A stretch of 64,000 nucleotides of DNA from Amphritea sp. 1_MG-2023 (lineage in GTDB: Bacteria; Pseudomonadota; Gammaproteobacteria; Pseudomonadales; Balneatricaceae). The stretch lies in contig NZ_JAUOQE010000008.1 of NCBI RefSeq assembly GCF_030547545.1, positions 1 to 64,000 on the forward strand, given 5' to 3'. Position numbers and translations under genes: made by a program. Positions 35,814 to 45,256 of the stretch are shown here, one piece after another. Each line of letters begins with the position of its first letter. The stretch's first letter is position 1. The notes beneath the pieces were generated by a model. That model was not told the origin of the DNA and did not search any database. It worked only from the letters and a program-made list of their open reading frames with translations.

Positions 35814-36974
35814 ATGAGCGTATTGAAAATGACCGAACTGGATCTCAAGGGCAAGCGCGTCCTGATCCGTGAAGACCTCAATGTGCCAGTCAAGGATGGC
35901 CAAGTGACTAGCGACGCCAGAATTCGCGCAGCACTGCCAACCATTAAATACGCCCTCGATGCGGGTGCTAAGGTGATGCTGATGTCGCACCTCGGTCGCC
36001 CGACGGAAGGTGTTTATGACGAGGCTAGCTCACTGGCACCGGTGGCCCGTCATTTAAGTGGTTTACTGGGGCGTGATGTGCCGCTGCTTAAAGCATGGCT
36101 CGAAGGCGATTTTGATGTGGCTGAAGGCGAAGTCGTGTTGCTGGAAAACGTGCGCTTTAATGTCGGTGAAAAGAAAGATGATGCCGCGTTATCGAAAAAA
36201 ATGGCTGCGTTGTGTGATATCTATGTGATGGATGCATTTGGTACGGCTCACCGGGCTCAAGCATCGACACATGGTGTCGCTCAGTTTGCGACGGTTGCCT
36301 GTGCCGGTCCATTATTAGCGGGGGAGCTCGATGCCTTAGCGAAAGCATTGGATAATCCTGCGCGGCCCATGGCGGCGATTGTGGGTGGCTCAAAAGTGTC
36401 GACTAAACTGACAGTGCTTGAATCATTGTCGGATAAAGTTGATCAATTGATTGTCGGTGGCGGTATTGCCAACACCTTCCTCGCGGCAGCAGGCAAGCCT
36501 GTGGGTAAGTCGCTGTGCGAACACGATCTTATTCCAACCGCGAAGGCGTTGATGGAAAAAGTGAATATTCCATTGCCAGTGGATGTGGTGGTAGCCACTG
36601 AGTTTGCTGAAACGGCGACGGCAACGGTGAAGTTGGTTGATGATGTCGCTGAAGATGACATGATTTTGGATATTGGTCCTCAATCGGCGGCGAACCTCGC
36701 GGCCATGTTGAAACAAGCTGGAACAATTATCTGGAATGGCCCCGTTGGCGTGTTTGAGTTTGATCAGTTTGGCGAAGGCACTAAAACTCTGTCACTGGCC
36801 ATTGCTGAGAGTCAAGGATTCTCAATTGCGGGGGGGGGTGACACGTTAGCCGCTGTGGATAAATACAATATTGCCGCGCAGGTATCGTATATCTCGACTG
36901 GCGGTGGTGCTTTCCTTGAGTTTGTTGAAGGCAAGGTTTTACCGGCCGTGGCGATGTTGGAATCTCGCGCATAA
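35814..36974 (+). CDS. pgk: Phosphoglycerate kinase
   Basis: A 386-residue enzyme transferring phosphate between 1,3-bisphosphoglycerate and ADP. Signatures: [56 protein letters not shown], and the nucleotide-binding [17 protein letters not shown] plus [12 protein letters not shown]. Full length for the short bacterial form. Starts 65 bases after epd. Confidence 0.97.
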   Translation: MSVLKMTELDLKGKRVLIREDLNVPVKDGQVTSDARIRAALPTIKYALDAGAKVMLMSHLGRPTEGVYDEASSLAPVARHLSGLLGRDVPLLKAWLEGDFDVAEGEVVLLENVRFNVGEKKDDAALSKKMAALCDIYVMDAFGTAHRAQASTHGVAQFATVACAGPLLAGELDALAKALDNPARPMAAIVGGSKVSTKLTVLESLSDKVDQLIVGGGIANTFLAAAGKPVGKSLCEHDLIPTAKALMEKVNIPLPVDVVVATEFAETATATVKLVDDVAEDDMILDIGPQSAANLAAMLKQAGTIIWNGPVGVFEFDQFGEGTKTLSLAIAESQGFSIAGGGDTLAAVDKYNIAAQVSYISTGGGAFLEFVEGKVLPAVAMLESRA

Positions 36975-37142
36975 TTAAAGCCGAGACGCTTTAATCGTGC
37001 TGCGAATGGGATAAAACATTGCAATATAGCGTTGAGTAGAGGCTCTCTAGCAGGGGGCTCTCGTTGGGCTCTATCGCTGGACTTTATCGCTACTTAAAAT
37101 AGAATTTACAGCCGCATAGGCTTAATTTAAAAAGGTGAACAT

Positions 37143-38183
37143 ATGGCTCTTATCAGTATGCGTCAGCTACTGGATCATGCCGCTGAGCATGAATACGGTA
37201 TCCCGGCGTTTAACGTGAATAATCTGGAACAGATGCGCGCTATCATGGAAGCCGCTGACAAGACCAACTCGCCGGTGATTGTTCAGGCCTCTGCTGGTGC
37301 ACGTAAATATGCGGGTTCTAACTTCCTGCGACATATGATTCTAGCAGCGATCGCTGAATTTCCACATATTCCGGTGTGTATGCATCAGGATCACGGTACA
37401 ACACCAGCGATCTGTCAGCGTTCTATCGCCATGGGTTTCTCCTCCGTTATGATGGATGGCTCACTGATGGCGGATGGTAAAACACCTTCAGATTATGAAT
37501 ATAACGTCGATGTAACACGGCGTACAGTTGAGATGGCACATGCTTGTGGCGTATCGGTTGAGGGTGAGCTGGGTTGCTTAGGTTCATTGGAAACCGGTCA
37601 AGCCGGTGAAGAAGATGGGGTTGGCGCTGAGGGTACTTTGTCCCACGATCAGATGCTGACGGACCCTGATGAAGCCGCCGATTTTGTGGCCAAAACCGGT
37701 GTTGATGCATTGGCGATTGCTTGCGGTACTTCTCACGGTGCGTATAAATTCACCCGTCCGCCGACCGGTGATATTTTGGCGATTGATCGTATTAAAGCGA
37801 TCCATGATCGTATTCCTGGCACTCACTTGGTGATGCACGGCTCGTCTTCTGTGCCGCAAGAGTGGTTGGCGATCATCAATGAATTCGGTGGTGAGATTCC
37901 CGAGACTTACGGTGTGCCAGTTGAGCAGATCGTTGAAGGCATTAAGCACGGTGTGCGTAAGGTCAATATCGATACCGATTTACGTTTAGCGTCGACCGGT
38001 GCGGTACGTCGCTTCTTGGCTGAGAATCCATCAGAGTTTGATCCGCGTAAATTCCTTAAAGTGACCATGGATGCGATGAGTGAGATCTGTATCGCGCGTT
38101 ATGAAGCGTTCGGTACTGCCGGTCATGCGGATCAGATCGTGCCGGTTTCTCTAGAAGGCATGGCGGATACTTACGGTTTGTAA
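37143..38183 (+). CDS. fba: Class II fructose-1,6-bisphosphate aldolase
   Basis: A 346-residue zinc-dependent aldolase. Zinc-binding MHQDHG is near residues 79-84, with [20 protein letters not shown] and the later HG sites ([19 protein letters not shown]) and KVNIDTDLR. It belongs to the FbaA/CbbA-type group with the EEDGVG insert (about 160-165). Last in tkt-epd-pgk-fba; followed by a strong hairpin terminator. Confidence 0.96.
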   Translation: MALISMRQLLDHAAEHEYGIPAFNVNNLEQMRAIMEAADKTNSPVIVQASAGARKYAGSNFLRHMILAAIAEFPHIPVCMHQDHGTTPAICQRSIAMGFSSVMMDGSLMADGKTPSDYEYNVDVTRRTVEMAHACGVSVEGELGCLGSLETGQAGEEDGVGAEGTLSHDQMLTDPDEAADFVAKTGVDALAIACGTSHGAYKFTRPPTGDILAIDRIKAIHDRIPGTHLVMHGSSSVPQEWLAIINEFGGEIPETYGVPVEQIVEGIKHGVRKVNIDTDLRLASTGAVRRFLAENPSEFDPRKFLKVTMDAMSEICIARYEAFGTAGHADQIVPVSLEGMADTYGL

Positions 38184-38204
38184 TAGCCGTTATCTGCTGA
38201 GATA

Positions 38205-38242
38205 AAAAACGCTCCTCGGGTTTTACCGCGGAGCGTTTTTTT
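38205..38242. terminator. Bidirectional terminator, fba / GST
   Basis: Long stem around ACGCTCC / GGAGCGT (38209-38215 and 38230-38236) with adenines on the left and thymines on the right, so it can stop transcription from both the plus-strand fba and the convergent GST gene. Confidence 0.85.
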
Positions 38243-38255
38243 ATCACAGCGATGG

Positions 38256-38897
38256 CTAAACATCTTCTTCCTCAATCACTTCGCTTTCCTGTTGAGCCAG
38301 TGATAACCATTCTTGGCAAGCGGGTAGGGCGAGCATGCGATCGCAGTAGGCTTGCAGTTCTGCGGGCAGCTTAACGCCATAGCCGGTTAGGCGGAAAACA
38401 ACCGGTGCATAGCAGGCGTCTGCAATGGAAAAATCCCCGTATAAAAACTGTTCTGAACCGCTTTTGCTTAGGGCTTCACGCCATAACGTACTGATACGAT
38501 CGATATCCTGCTGAACGGCAACCGAGATGGTAAAGTTATCCACATGGCGGCGGCAGTTCATGGGCATGGCGCTGCGTAGTGCCATAAAACCGCTATGCAT
38601 TTCGGCACAGCTACTGCGGGCATGGGCGCGTCGTGCCGGGTTGCTTGGCCAGCCTTGATCTTGCAGGTATGTCTCGCTGATATATTCACAAATTGAGAGA
38701 GAGTCCCAGACAGTTGTCCCATTATCGAGCAGCACCGGGACTTTGCCGGCTGGATTGTAGGCTTTGATCTGTTCAGCGGAACCGGGGGTAAAGAGAGCGA
38801 TGCGAGTGGTATCAAAGGCTAAGTCAAAATGACGCAGCATCAGCCAAGCGCGTAGTGACCAGCTTGAATAGTTGTAATTACCGATAATCAGTTGCAT
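38256..38897 (-). CDS. Glutathione S-transferase family protein
   Basis: A 213-residue protein with an N-terminal thioredoxin-like GST domain (LIIGNYNYSSWSLRAWLMLRHFD, then GKVPVLLDNGTTVWDSLSICEYI with the cis-proline and glutathione-contacting Asp-Ser) and a C-terminal helical domain. A longer frame begins at 38996, but the ATG at 38895-38897 follows AAGGAA and gives the standard start MQLIIGNYN. Resembles the YfcF/maleylacetoacetate isomerase-like GST branches; substrate unknown. Divergent from a LysR-type regulator. Confidence 0.88.
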   Translation of the reverse strand: MQLIIGNYNYSSWSLRAWLMLRHFDLAFDTTRIALFTPGSAEQIKAYNPAGKVPVLLDNGTTVWDSLSICEYISETYLQDQGWPSNPARRAHARSSCAEMHSGFMALRSAMPMNCRRHVDNFTISVAVQQDIDRISTLWREALSKSGSEQFLYGDFSIADACYAPVVFRLTGYGVKLPAELQAYCDRMLALPACQEWLSLAQQESEVIEEEDV

Positions 38898-39004
38898 CGC
38901 AAGATTCCTTTTCTCTGTTAAGTCGATTAGTTTAAAGGCTAGTCTGGCGCTTAATGTGAGTGCTCTCAAACGAATAAATCTGATAACAGGTATCAATCCC
39001 CTTG

Positions 39005-39862
39005 ATGTTAGACAATGAACTGCTTCGCAGCTTTATCGCAGTGGTTGATAGTGGCAGCTTCACCCGGGCTGCAGCCCAGCTATTTCGGACGCAATCGGCG
39101 GTGAGTATGCAGATGAAACGGTTGGAGGTGCAACTGGATAAAAAGCTGTTCCTAAAGGATGGGCGTGAACTACAACTGAGCGATGATGGCTTAAAGCTGT
39201 TGAGTTATGCACGGCGCATGATGAAACTGCATGATGAAGCGTTGGGGGTCATGTCATCAGAGACGGGATCTCGCCCTTTGATGTTAGGTTGTCCGGATGA
39301 TTATGTCACCGGTGTATTGCCACCGTTGCTGTCTGAGATCCGGCTACAGATGCCCGGTTTGCAGGTACAGGTGCGCACCGGCACGTCGGCGCAACTAAGG
39401 GCATTGATTGATAAGGGGGAGTTGGATCTGACAATTCTTACCCGTCGTCCTGAAACCGAGGAAGGTTATCTGTTGCTTCAAGATAAGGGCGTTTGGGTCG
39501 CACCCACGGCGGATTTTATTAAACCGGAGCAGCCGCTTCGGCTCGCGTTGGTGGATGCAGACTGTAAATTTCACAGCACCGCCGTGGATGGTTTGAGCAA
39601 GCAGGGGCGTAATTTTGACGTGATCTGTATTAGCGGTAGTTGTGCATTGTTAATTGAGCTAGTTAGACGGGGAGAAGCGATGACTACTTTAGCCTCTTGT
39701 TGTGTGCCCGCCGATCTGTATCGCCTACCGGCAGAGCTAGGGTTACCGGAACTGGCAACGGTGGCGGTGGTATTACAATCGGCGGCGCGGCCACATCAAG
39801 CGTTAGGCTCTGACCGTATTGCCTCACTGGTAGAGCAAACAGCCCTACGATTGAGTGTTTGA
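39005..39862 (+). CDS. LysR-family transcriptional regulator
   Basis: A 285-residue LTTR. The N-terminal winged HTH reads LLRSFIAVVDSGSFTRAAAQLFRTQSAVSMQMKRLE (residues about 6-40), followed by the substrate-binding domain (PLMLGCPDDYVTGVLPPLL onwards). The open frame includes a TTG one codon upstream; the ATG at 39005 is preferred. Divergent from the GST gene (38897), which is its probable target. Confidence 0.9.
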   Translation: MLDNELLRSFIAVVDSGSFTRAAAQLFRTQSAVSMQMKRLEVQLDKKLFLKDGRELQLSDDGLKLLSYARRMMKLHDEALGVMSSETGSRPLMLGCPDDYVTGVLPPLLSEIRLQMPGLQVQVRTGTSAQLRALIDKGELDLTILTRRPETEEGYLLLQDKGVWVAPTADFIKPEQPLRLALVDADCKFHSTAVDGLSKQGRNFDVICISGSCALLIELVRRGEAMTTLASCCVPADLYRLPAELGLPELATVAVVLQSAARPHQALGSDRIASLVEQTALRLSV

Positions 39863-39889
39863 ACCGCTATGGGTGTGTAGCCGCCGAGG

Positions 39890-40129
39890 CTAGCAACCCG
39901 GCGGTTTCGATTGAATCCGGTCGAGCCGGATGCGTAACTGTTGACCATTATGATCGGCGGCAATCAGGCACTCTTCACCGTTGCGGATATCGATGTTAAT
40001 AAAGCGGAGTTTATCCCGTTGTAGCTGACCGTTATTATCCTGCCAGATTACTTGATCGACCAACCTGCGCATACAGGCTAGCTCAAAACCATCGTGTAAG
40101 TCGCATTGAATCGGTTTGTAATCGGTCAT
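39890..40129 (-). CDS. rof: Rho-binding antiterminator (Rof/YaeO-like)
   Basis: A 79-residue protein whose start MTDYKPIQCDLHDGFELACM matches the Rof/YaeO pattern (YxPIxCxxxDxLELAC), with the final RIRLDRIQS as in the family. E. coli Rof binds Rho and blocks its RNA loading, causing antitermination. Fold is an Sm-like barrel. It is convergent with the LysR gene. Identification is from remembered family features. Confidence 0.8.
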   Translation of the reverse strand: MTDYKPIQCDLHDGFELACMRRLVDQVIWQDNNGQLQRDKLRFINIDIRNGEECLIAADHNGQQLRIRLDRIQSKPPGC

Positions 40130-40274
40130 GACATCACTCTCTGTAGATTCTTATTGTTATAAACGGGATACACCATATCAGATAAGCAGAGAGCAGATAA
40201 TACTCTCCGCATACTTATTCTGATGATTAGCAATCCGCGGCGAGGGCTTTGCCGGGTTAAGGAGGTTTATTGAA

Positions 40275-41426
40275 TTAATCAAGCAAGGCTTCATAGCGCT
40301 GATCGGTGAGGGTTTTCATAAAAGCGACCAGTGCGTCAATCCGTTGATCGTTGAGAGCAGGACCACTTTCGAGTTCTTTAAGGGAGATCGTTGACGCGAT
40401 TTCAGGGGCCGCCCAAGGCTGTCCGGTTTCGGGATTGATTTGGCGGGCAGGATTACGGCTGTTGTACTTGTTGTAGAACAGCACAACGGTGCGTAGATCT
40501 TTAAATACACCGTTGTGCATATAGGGGCCGGTGACAGCGACATTGCGTAAGGTAGACACTTTAAATTTACCCGCTTGGTTAGGGTCTGAAACGGCGGGAT
40601 TATCGAATAGACCTTGATCGATAAAATCAGGACTGACGCCGTTAACCGTTCGTGCTTGTTGATTAACAGGTACACCGATATTGTGATATTCGTAATTGGT
40701 GAATGTTTCACCTTTAGCGCGAGGGCTGGTTTTGAGCTGATGACACTGATTGCAGTTAGTAAATTGTTGCGAGAAAAACAGGGTGCGGCCCAGATCTTCT
40801 TCCGGGGTCAACTGATATTCACCGCGTAAGAAACGGTCATATTTAGAATCAAATGGGGCAAACAGTTCGGTACGCTCAAATGCCGCGATGCTATCGGTCA
40901 TGGCACTGTAGGCTTGTTCTGGTTGTTTAAAAACATCAGCGCCATAGAGTGCCGTAAAATTGGTGCGATAAAGGGGAATTTCTTTTAGTCGCTCGACCAC
41001 GGCCGCCATCGATGGCATACCCATTTCGATCGGATTGAGAGGTGGGCCACCCGCCTGTTGTTGCAGGTTTTTTGCTCGACCATCATGAAACTGTCCACCC
41101 TTATAAATCCCGCCTTTCGTGCGTTGGAAGTCGGGGCTAAACATGGCGTAAGTCGCGGTGGGAGTGTTACGGTCGCCTAATGAGTGACCATCATCGCCGA
41201 GCGATACAGCCCCCTGTGCAGCGTTATCGCGAGGGTCGGCAAAGCCTGCTGAGGGAGCATGACAGGTGGCGCAACTTTCACTACGATTAGCCGACAAGCG
41301 CGTATCAAAATAAAGCTGCTGTCCGAGTGCTGCCTTATCCAGTAAAGGCTGTGCCACTGAGATATCCGTATGAGTATAACCGGCGATTAGCGTGACGGCG
41401 GTGATGATAAGAGCAAGAGGCTTCAT
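40275..41426 (-). CDS. Di-heme cytochrome c peroxidase (CCP/MauG family)
   Basis: A 383-residue periplasmic protein with an N-terminal signal peptide (MKPLALIITAVTLIAGY, cleaved near residues 20-26). It has two c-type heme sites: CATCH at 52-56 and CNQCH at 225-229. It also has the CCP segments GDRNTPTATYAMFSP, FHDGRAKNLQQQAGGPPLNPIEMGM and the C-terminal TLRNVAVTGPYMHNG. It reduces hydrogen peroxide with electrons from cytochrome c, or acts as a MauG-like oxidase. Monocistronic. Confidence 0.9.
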   Translation of the reverse strand: MKPLALIITAVTLIAGYTHTDISVAQPLLDKAALGQQLYFDTRLSANRSESCATCHAPSAGFADPRDNAAQGAVSLGDDGHSLGDRNTPTATYAMFSPDFQRTKGGIYKGGQFHDGRAKNLQQQAGGPPLNPIEMGMPSMAAVVERLKEIPLYRTNFTALYGADVFKQPEQAYSAMTDSIAAFERTELFAPFDSKYDRFLRGEYQLTPEEDLGRTLFFSQQFTNCNQCHQLKTSPRAKGETFTNYEYHNIGVPVNQQARTVNGVSPDFIDQGLFDNPAVSDPNQAGKFKVSTLRNVAVTGPYMHNGVFKDLRTVVLFYNKYNSRNPARQINPETGQPWAAPEIASTISLKELESGPALNDQRIDALVAFMKTLTDQRYEALLD

Positions 41427-41619
41427 GGCAAACGCAAATGATAGTGAATCGTATTTGCAATATTATCAGAATTAGGTGGCGATACGGAAAATTATTTCGG
41501 CTGTATTTAGTGATTTGATGAGCTCGATCAACTTAGCTTTGATGGCTAATTTTATCGCGAACCGTCTGCAAGGCTTAAGAGTATCAGCGCCGTAAAACTT
41601 ACCGTGAGTGGTGCTTGTC

Positions 41620-42411
41620 TCAGCTATTCACCCGTTCGCTGGCAAAGGGCAGGGGCGCAGAGGGTTCGCCGAGGACTTTCATACTGGGCCATTGCAGCAG
41701 TTGTAACTTGCCACTATTGGTTTCTACTAATGCGGTGCAGTGTTCGACCCAATCACCATCATTACAGTATAAAGCGCCTTGACGATGGCTAAATCCCGCC
41801 TGATGAATATGCCCGCCAATATAACCATCTAGCGATTGTCGTCGAGCTTCTATGCAAGCGGCATCCTGAAAGTTTTGAATATAGCGTTGAGCACTACTGA
41901 AGCGCTGTTTAATCATGGCTGCCAGTGAGCGATAGGGCAGATTGAGCCACTGACGCACCTTGTTGTAACAACGGTTTAGCCACAGCAGTAGTTGATGGGC
42001 ATGATCACCGAGCCGCAACATGAAGGGGTGAATACGCACATGGCCGTCAAATTCGTCCCCGTGAGACACCAGAAAACGACGCCCATCGCGGGTTTTGTGG
42101 ATCGCTTTACGACGGATTTGAAGCTTGCCTAGCTTTAAACCACAGACTTTACGCAAGGGAGCATCGTGATTACCGGGGATGTAGATAATTTCGCAGCCCT
42201 CTCTCGCCATCTGCCAGAATTGACCGAGTAACAATTGTTGATCTTGCGGCAACACTGCTTTTTTACGCATCGCCGCCAGATCGATAATATCGCCCACTAA
42301 ATAAAGTTTTTTCGGGGCGAGTTCTGTTAAGGCTTTGCTGAGGAGCTGCGCCTGACAATCCGGCGTGCCCAAGTGTACATCTGAGATAAACATGGTGTGG
42401 ATATTCTGCAT
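41620..42411 (-). CDS. LpxH-like metallophosphoesterase
   Basis: A 263-residue calcineurin-like phosphoesterase. Metal-binding motifs in order: FISDVHLG, VGDIIDL, IPGNHDAP, SHGDEFD and GHIHQAG. It belongs to the LpxH-related group (UDP-2,3-diacylglucosamine diphosphatase-like) with a helical insert near 120-190. Such paralogues often act on other diphosphates, so I do not assign lpxH. A TTG at 42426 could lengthen it by five residues; the ATG at 42411 is preferred. Confidence 0.85.
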   Translation of the reverse strand: MQNIHTMFISDVHLGTPDCQAQLLSKALTELAPKKLYLVGDIIDLAAMRKKAVLPQDQQLLLGQFWQMAREGCEIIYIPGNHDAPLRKVCGLKLGKLQIRRKAIHKTRDGRRFLVSHGDEFDGHVRIHPFMLRLGDHAHQLLLWLNRCYNKVRQWLNLPYRSLAAMIKQRFSSAQRYIQNFQDAACIEARRQSLDGYIGGHIHQAGFSHRQGALYCNDGDWVEHCTALVETNSGKLQLLQWPSMKVLGEPSAPLPFASERVNS

Positions 42412-42528
42412 ATCACCGTCCAACAATCAGTTTGGAGACAGTATGGCGGTGAAAGATGACACGGGGCTTTAAAACAGATGAACAGATGGTGACAACGGGC
42501 AGACAAGGTTTGACGGGAGTGATCGGTT

Positions 42529-42548
42529 GGCCCTGATGGCTCAGGGCC
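42529..42548. repeat. Hairpin downstream of the AhpD-like gene
   Basis: Perfect 8-bp stem GGCCCTGA / TCAGGGCC with a four-base loop, 18 bases past the stop of the minus-strand gene. It lacks a thymine run, so it is only a possible 3' end. Confidence 0.45.
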
Positions 42549-42566
42549 GGCGGTTAGATCGCTAGA

Positions 42567-43148
42567 TTATGTCCGGGGGACGCGGGCAAGGGTGTAGAAT
42601 TCGTTGTTAGCTTGCATGTTGGTGACAATGGCGATTCGGTTTGAAAGGCCAAAAAAGGCGGTAATGCCCGTTATGTCGAGAATGTCATCATCATCAAAAC
42701 CGTAGTCTTTTAATGCTGCATAGTCGTCTTCTGCGATGGTTTCCGGCGCCCGTGAAACTTTGATGGCAAAGGTGAGCATCGCTTTTTGTTTATCGGTGAG
42801 TGGAGCATGGCGGTAATTAATCGCGATCTGATCGGCCAATAAAGGCTCTTTTGAATAGACACGCAGCAGAGCGCCGTGAGCGATGACACAATACTGACAG
42901 CCGTTTAGGGCGCTGGTGGCGACGATAATCATCTCTTTCTCTGCCGCACTGAGGGTGCTGCCTTCCCGAGCCATCACGGCATCATGATAGGCGAAGAAAG
43001 CGCGAAACTCATCGGGCCGGTAGGTGAGTGTCAGGAAAACATTGGGGATAAAGCCCGCTTTTTCTTGTACAGCCAAAATTCTGTCGCGGATATCGACGGG
43101 CAGGTCGGGTAGTGCTGTAATCGGATAGCGACTGATGGGTTGAGTCAT
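42567..43148 (-). CDS. AhpD-like peroxidase-related protein
   Basis: A 193-residue carboxymuconolactone-decarboxylase/AhpD-fold protein of the peroxidase-related subgroup. The redox CxxC and proton-relay residues are in ALNGCQYCVIAHG (about residues 80-92), preceded by AEKEMIIVATS. The N-terminus (SRYPITALPDLPVDIRDRILAVQEKAGFIPNVF) is typical of this subgroup. It is divergent from the GlxA-type regulator at 43255, which is a reasonable candidate to control it. Confidence 0.87.
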   Translation of the reverse strand: MTQPISRYPITALPDLPVDIRDRILAVQEKAGFIPNVFLTLTYRPDEFRAFFAYHDAVMAREGSTLSAAEKEMIIVATSALNGCQYCVIAHGALLRVYSKEPLLADQIAINYRHAPLTDKQKAMLTFAIKVSRAPETIAEDDYAALKDYGFDDDDILDITGITAFFGLSNRIAIVTNMQANNEFYTLARVPRT

Positions 43149-43254
43149 TATTTTTATATCTCTCTGTCTGGTGTCAATGATAGATCTAGGTTACGCTGAA
43201 AAATCGATCAAATTAAGACATTAGTTCGCCAATTAACGAGCAAATCAGGTCATT

Positions 43255-44250
43255 ATGTACAAAGTTATTGGATTAGCCTTCGATGGTTGTCAAGCCACAG
43301 GGCTGACCTCACCTTTCGATGTATTTAACGTCGTTAACTCTATCTGGAAGCAGACGGGGGGCGAGGATGACACTCTATATGAGTGTCAGTTGGCTTCGCG
43401 TGATGGCGGTTGGGTGAGATGCTCCAATGGTATGCGGATTATGGCCGATGTTTCATTCGCGCAGATGCCCGAGGCCGATCTGATTGTTATCCCCGGTATT
43501 CACCATCTCGATGTGCGTTCATTGCTCAAGCGTTTAGCCCAGCTCGATGAAGAGACTCAGTGGTTAAGCCAATATATTCAACGGGGAATACCGATAGCGG
43601 CAAACTGCAGTGGTGTTTTTCTGTTGGGTGATGCGGGCGGGTTAGTTGGTAAGCGGGCAACCACGGCATGGTGGTTAGGTAAGGCTTTTAGCAACCGCTA
43701 TCCGGCGGTTGAACACTGTTCTGATACCATGTTAGTGAATGATCAGGGCGCTTATACGTCCGGCTCTATGACCGCTAACTTAGGCGCCATGCTGGCCTTG
43801 GTGGAGCAGCAAGTCGGTCGCCATTTAGCGCAGAGCGCTGCCCGAAATATGTTGATAGATGCGGCTCAAAGTACGGCATCCCCTTATATTTTTATGCAGG
43901 AAAACAGCGATCATCAAGATAGCTTGGTATTGGCGATTGAGAGTCAGCTACAACGGGACGTATCGCATAAGCTTTGTTTACAGACCTTAGCCAGTGGCCA
44001 CGGGGTCAGTGTGCGTACCCTTGCGCGTCGCTTCAAAGCGGCGAACGGTATCAGTGTTGCCGATTATCAACAGCAGCTGCGTTTTGAGCAGACCAAGCTT
44101 TTATTAGAAACGACCAGTTTGAGCCTAGAACAGATCGTGGAGCGAGTCGGTTATGCTAGCCCTAGCTCGCTACGGCGATTGTTTCAAAAAGCACTGGGGG
44201 AATCGCCCAGCCATTATCGTAAACGGGTACAACAAAAAGGCGCTCATTAG
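43255..44250 (+). CDS. GlxA-type AraC-family regulator (DJ-1/PfpI + HTH)
   Basis: A 331-residue regulator with a DJ-1/PfpI-like N-terminal domain (residues about 1-190; nucleophile-elbow cysteine at 118 in AANCSG) and a C-terminal AraC double HTH (about 220-325: LASGHGVSVRTLARRFKAANG and IVERVGYASPSSLRRLFQKALGESPSHYR). Ligand is unknown for most members. Divergent from the AhpD-like gene. Confidence 0.92.
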   Translation: MYKVIGLAFDGCQATGLTSPFDVFNVVNSIWKQTGGEDDTLYECQLASRDGGWVRCSNGMRIMADVSFAQMPEADLIVIPGIHHLDVRSLLKRLAQLDEETQWLSQYIQRGIPIAANCSGVFLLGDAGGLVGKRATTAWWLGKAFSNRYPAVEHCSDTMLVNDQGAYTSGSMTANLGAMLALVEQQVGRHLAQSAARNMLIDAAQSTASPYIFMQENSDHQDSLVLAIESQLQRDVSHKLCLQTLASGHGVSVRTLARRFKAANGISVADYQQQLRFEQTKLLLETTSLSLEQIVERVGYASPSSLRRLFQKALGESPSHYRKRVQQKGAH

Positions 44251-44304
44251 GCTAAAGCGTTTAATGAACCATTGCAGCCTGAGCCTATTCATAGGAGAGA
44301 TAGA

Positions 44305-44910
44305 GTGGAATCTGATCAGCAGTTGATTGCCCGAGTAAAGGCCTGTGATATCTGTGCCCCCTATCTACCCGATGGTGTGCGGCCGGTGATTCAGTTTGAT
44401 CGAGCCGCGCGCATACTCATCGCGGCGCAAGCGCCGGGTCGGCGAGTACATGAAACGGGCATTCCCTTTAATGATCCGAGTGGTGATCGTTTACGGGATT
44501 GGTTGGGTATCGACCGAGAAACGTTCTACGATGCTAAACAGATTGCCATTCTGCCCATGGGGTTTTGTTATCCAGGCACGGGTAAGTCGGGTGATCTACC
44601 GCCCCGTAAAGAGTGCGCGCCACAGTGGCGACAGCTACTGCTCGATCGTTTACCGAATCTGCAGCTGATTCTCGTGATTGGTCAGTACGCTCAGGCTTGG
44701 CACCTGCAAGAACAAGGGTCTGTGACCAAAATCGTTTCCCGTTGGCGGGAATACAGCGAAATAGAGAGTACGGCGATATTTCCTATGCCTCATCCGAGCC
44801 CCCGTAATAATATCTGGTTGCGCAACAATCCGTGGTTTGAATGTGAGTTGCTGCCCGTATTACAGCAGCGGGTACAGAAGGTGCTCAATCAAGAAAATAT
44901 TGCTGAGTAA
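44305..44910 (+). CDS. Uracil-DNA glycosylase-family protein
   Basis: A 201-residue protein of the YqgE-unrelated UdgX/type-4/5-like uracil-DNA glycosylase superfamily. Visible motifs are ILIAAQAPGRRVHETGIPFNDPSGDRLRDWLG, LPMGFCYPG, and the late FPMPHPSPRNNIWLRNNPWFE. The start region CDICAPYLPDG has one short CxxC, not the full four-cysteine cluster of [4Fe-4S] type-4 enzymes. The ORF extends to 44272, but GTG 44305 follows AGGAGAG. Downstream membrane protein begins six bases after the stop, suggesting co-transcription. Confidence 0.88.
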   Translation: MESDQQLIARVKACDICAPYLPDGVRPVIQFDRAARILIAAQAPGRRVHETGIPFNDPSGDRLRDWLGIDRETFYDAKQIAILPMGFCYPGTGKSGDLPPRKECAPQWRQLLLDRLPNLQLILVIGQYAQAWHLQEQGSVTKIVSRWREYSEIESTAIFPMPHPSPRNNIWLRNNPWFECELLPVLQQRVQKVLNQENIAE

Positions 44911-44916
44911 ACAGGG

Positions 44917-45177
44917 ATGAATAAACTGCCTGAATGGCTAGTGAAGTGGGTGATCGTGACGCTATTACCGCTGGTGATGTGCTTTGGTTATTACGCCTCA
45001 AATGCGATACAGAGTACTTCATGGATGATACCCGCCATGCTAGCGTTACCGCTATTGTTATTAGGGCTTGGCGGCCTTGTGTTGAGTCATTCTAATACCG
45101 GACTGAAGCGTTTAACGCCGCTTTGGTGGGCTTTTTTAGTGATCGCTGTTGCGAGTTTGGCCTGGATCTGGGGATAA
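44917..45177 (+). CDS. Small membrane protein, unknown (86 aa)
   Basis: An 86-residue hydrophobic protein with three predicted membrane helices (about residues 8-27, 35-56 and 66-85). AGGG lies close before the ATG, six bases after the glycosylase stop. I do not recognise a family. Confidence 0.65.
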   Translation: MNKLPEWLVKWVIVTLLPLVMCFGYYASNAIQSTSWMIPAMLALPLLLLGLGGLVLSHSNTGLKRLTPLWWAFLVIAVASLAWIWG

Positions 45178-45256
45178 CGGTTTCTTTACTGCGGAGTTTG
45201 CTAACGTTTCGTTATAATAAGATTCTATTCAGTCGATTGCATGAAGATGGATTCCG

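Noticed and set aside
42529-42548. Intrinsic terminator of the AhpD-like gene
   Set aside because: The stem is perfect but lacks a thymine run on either strand, so it is listed only as a hairpin.
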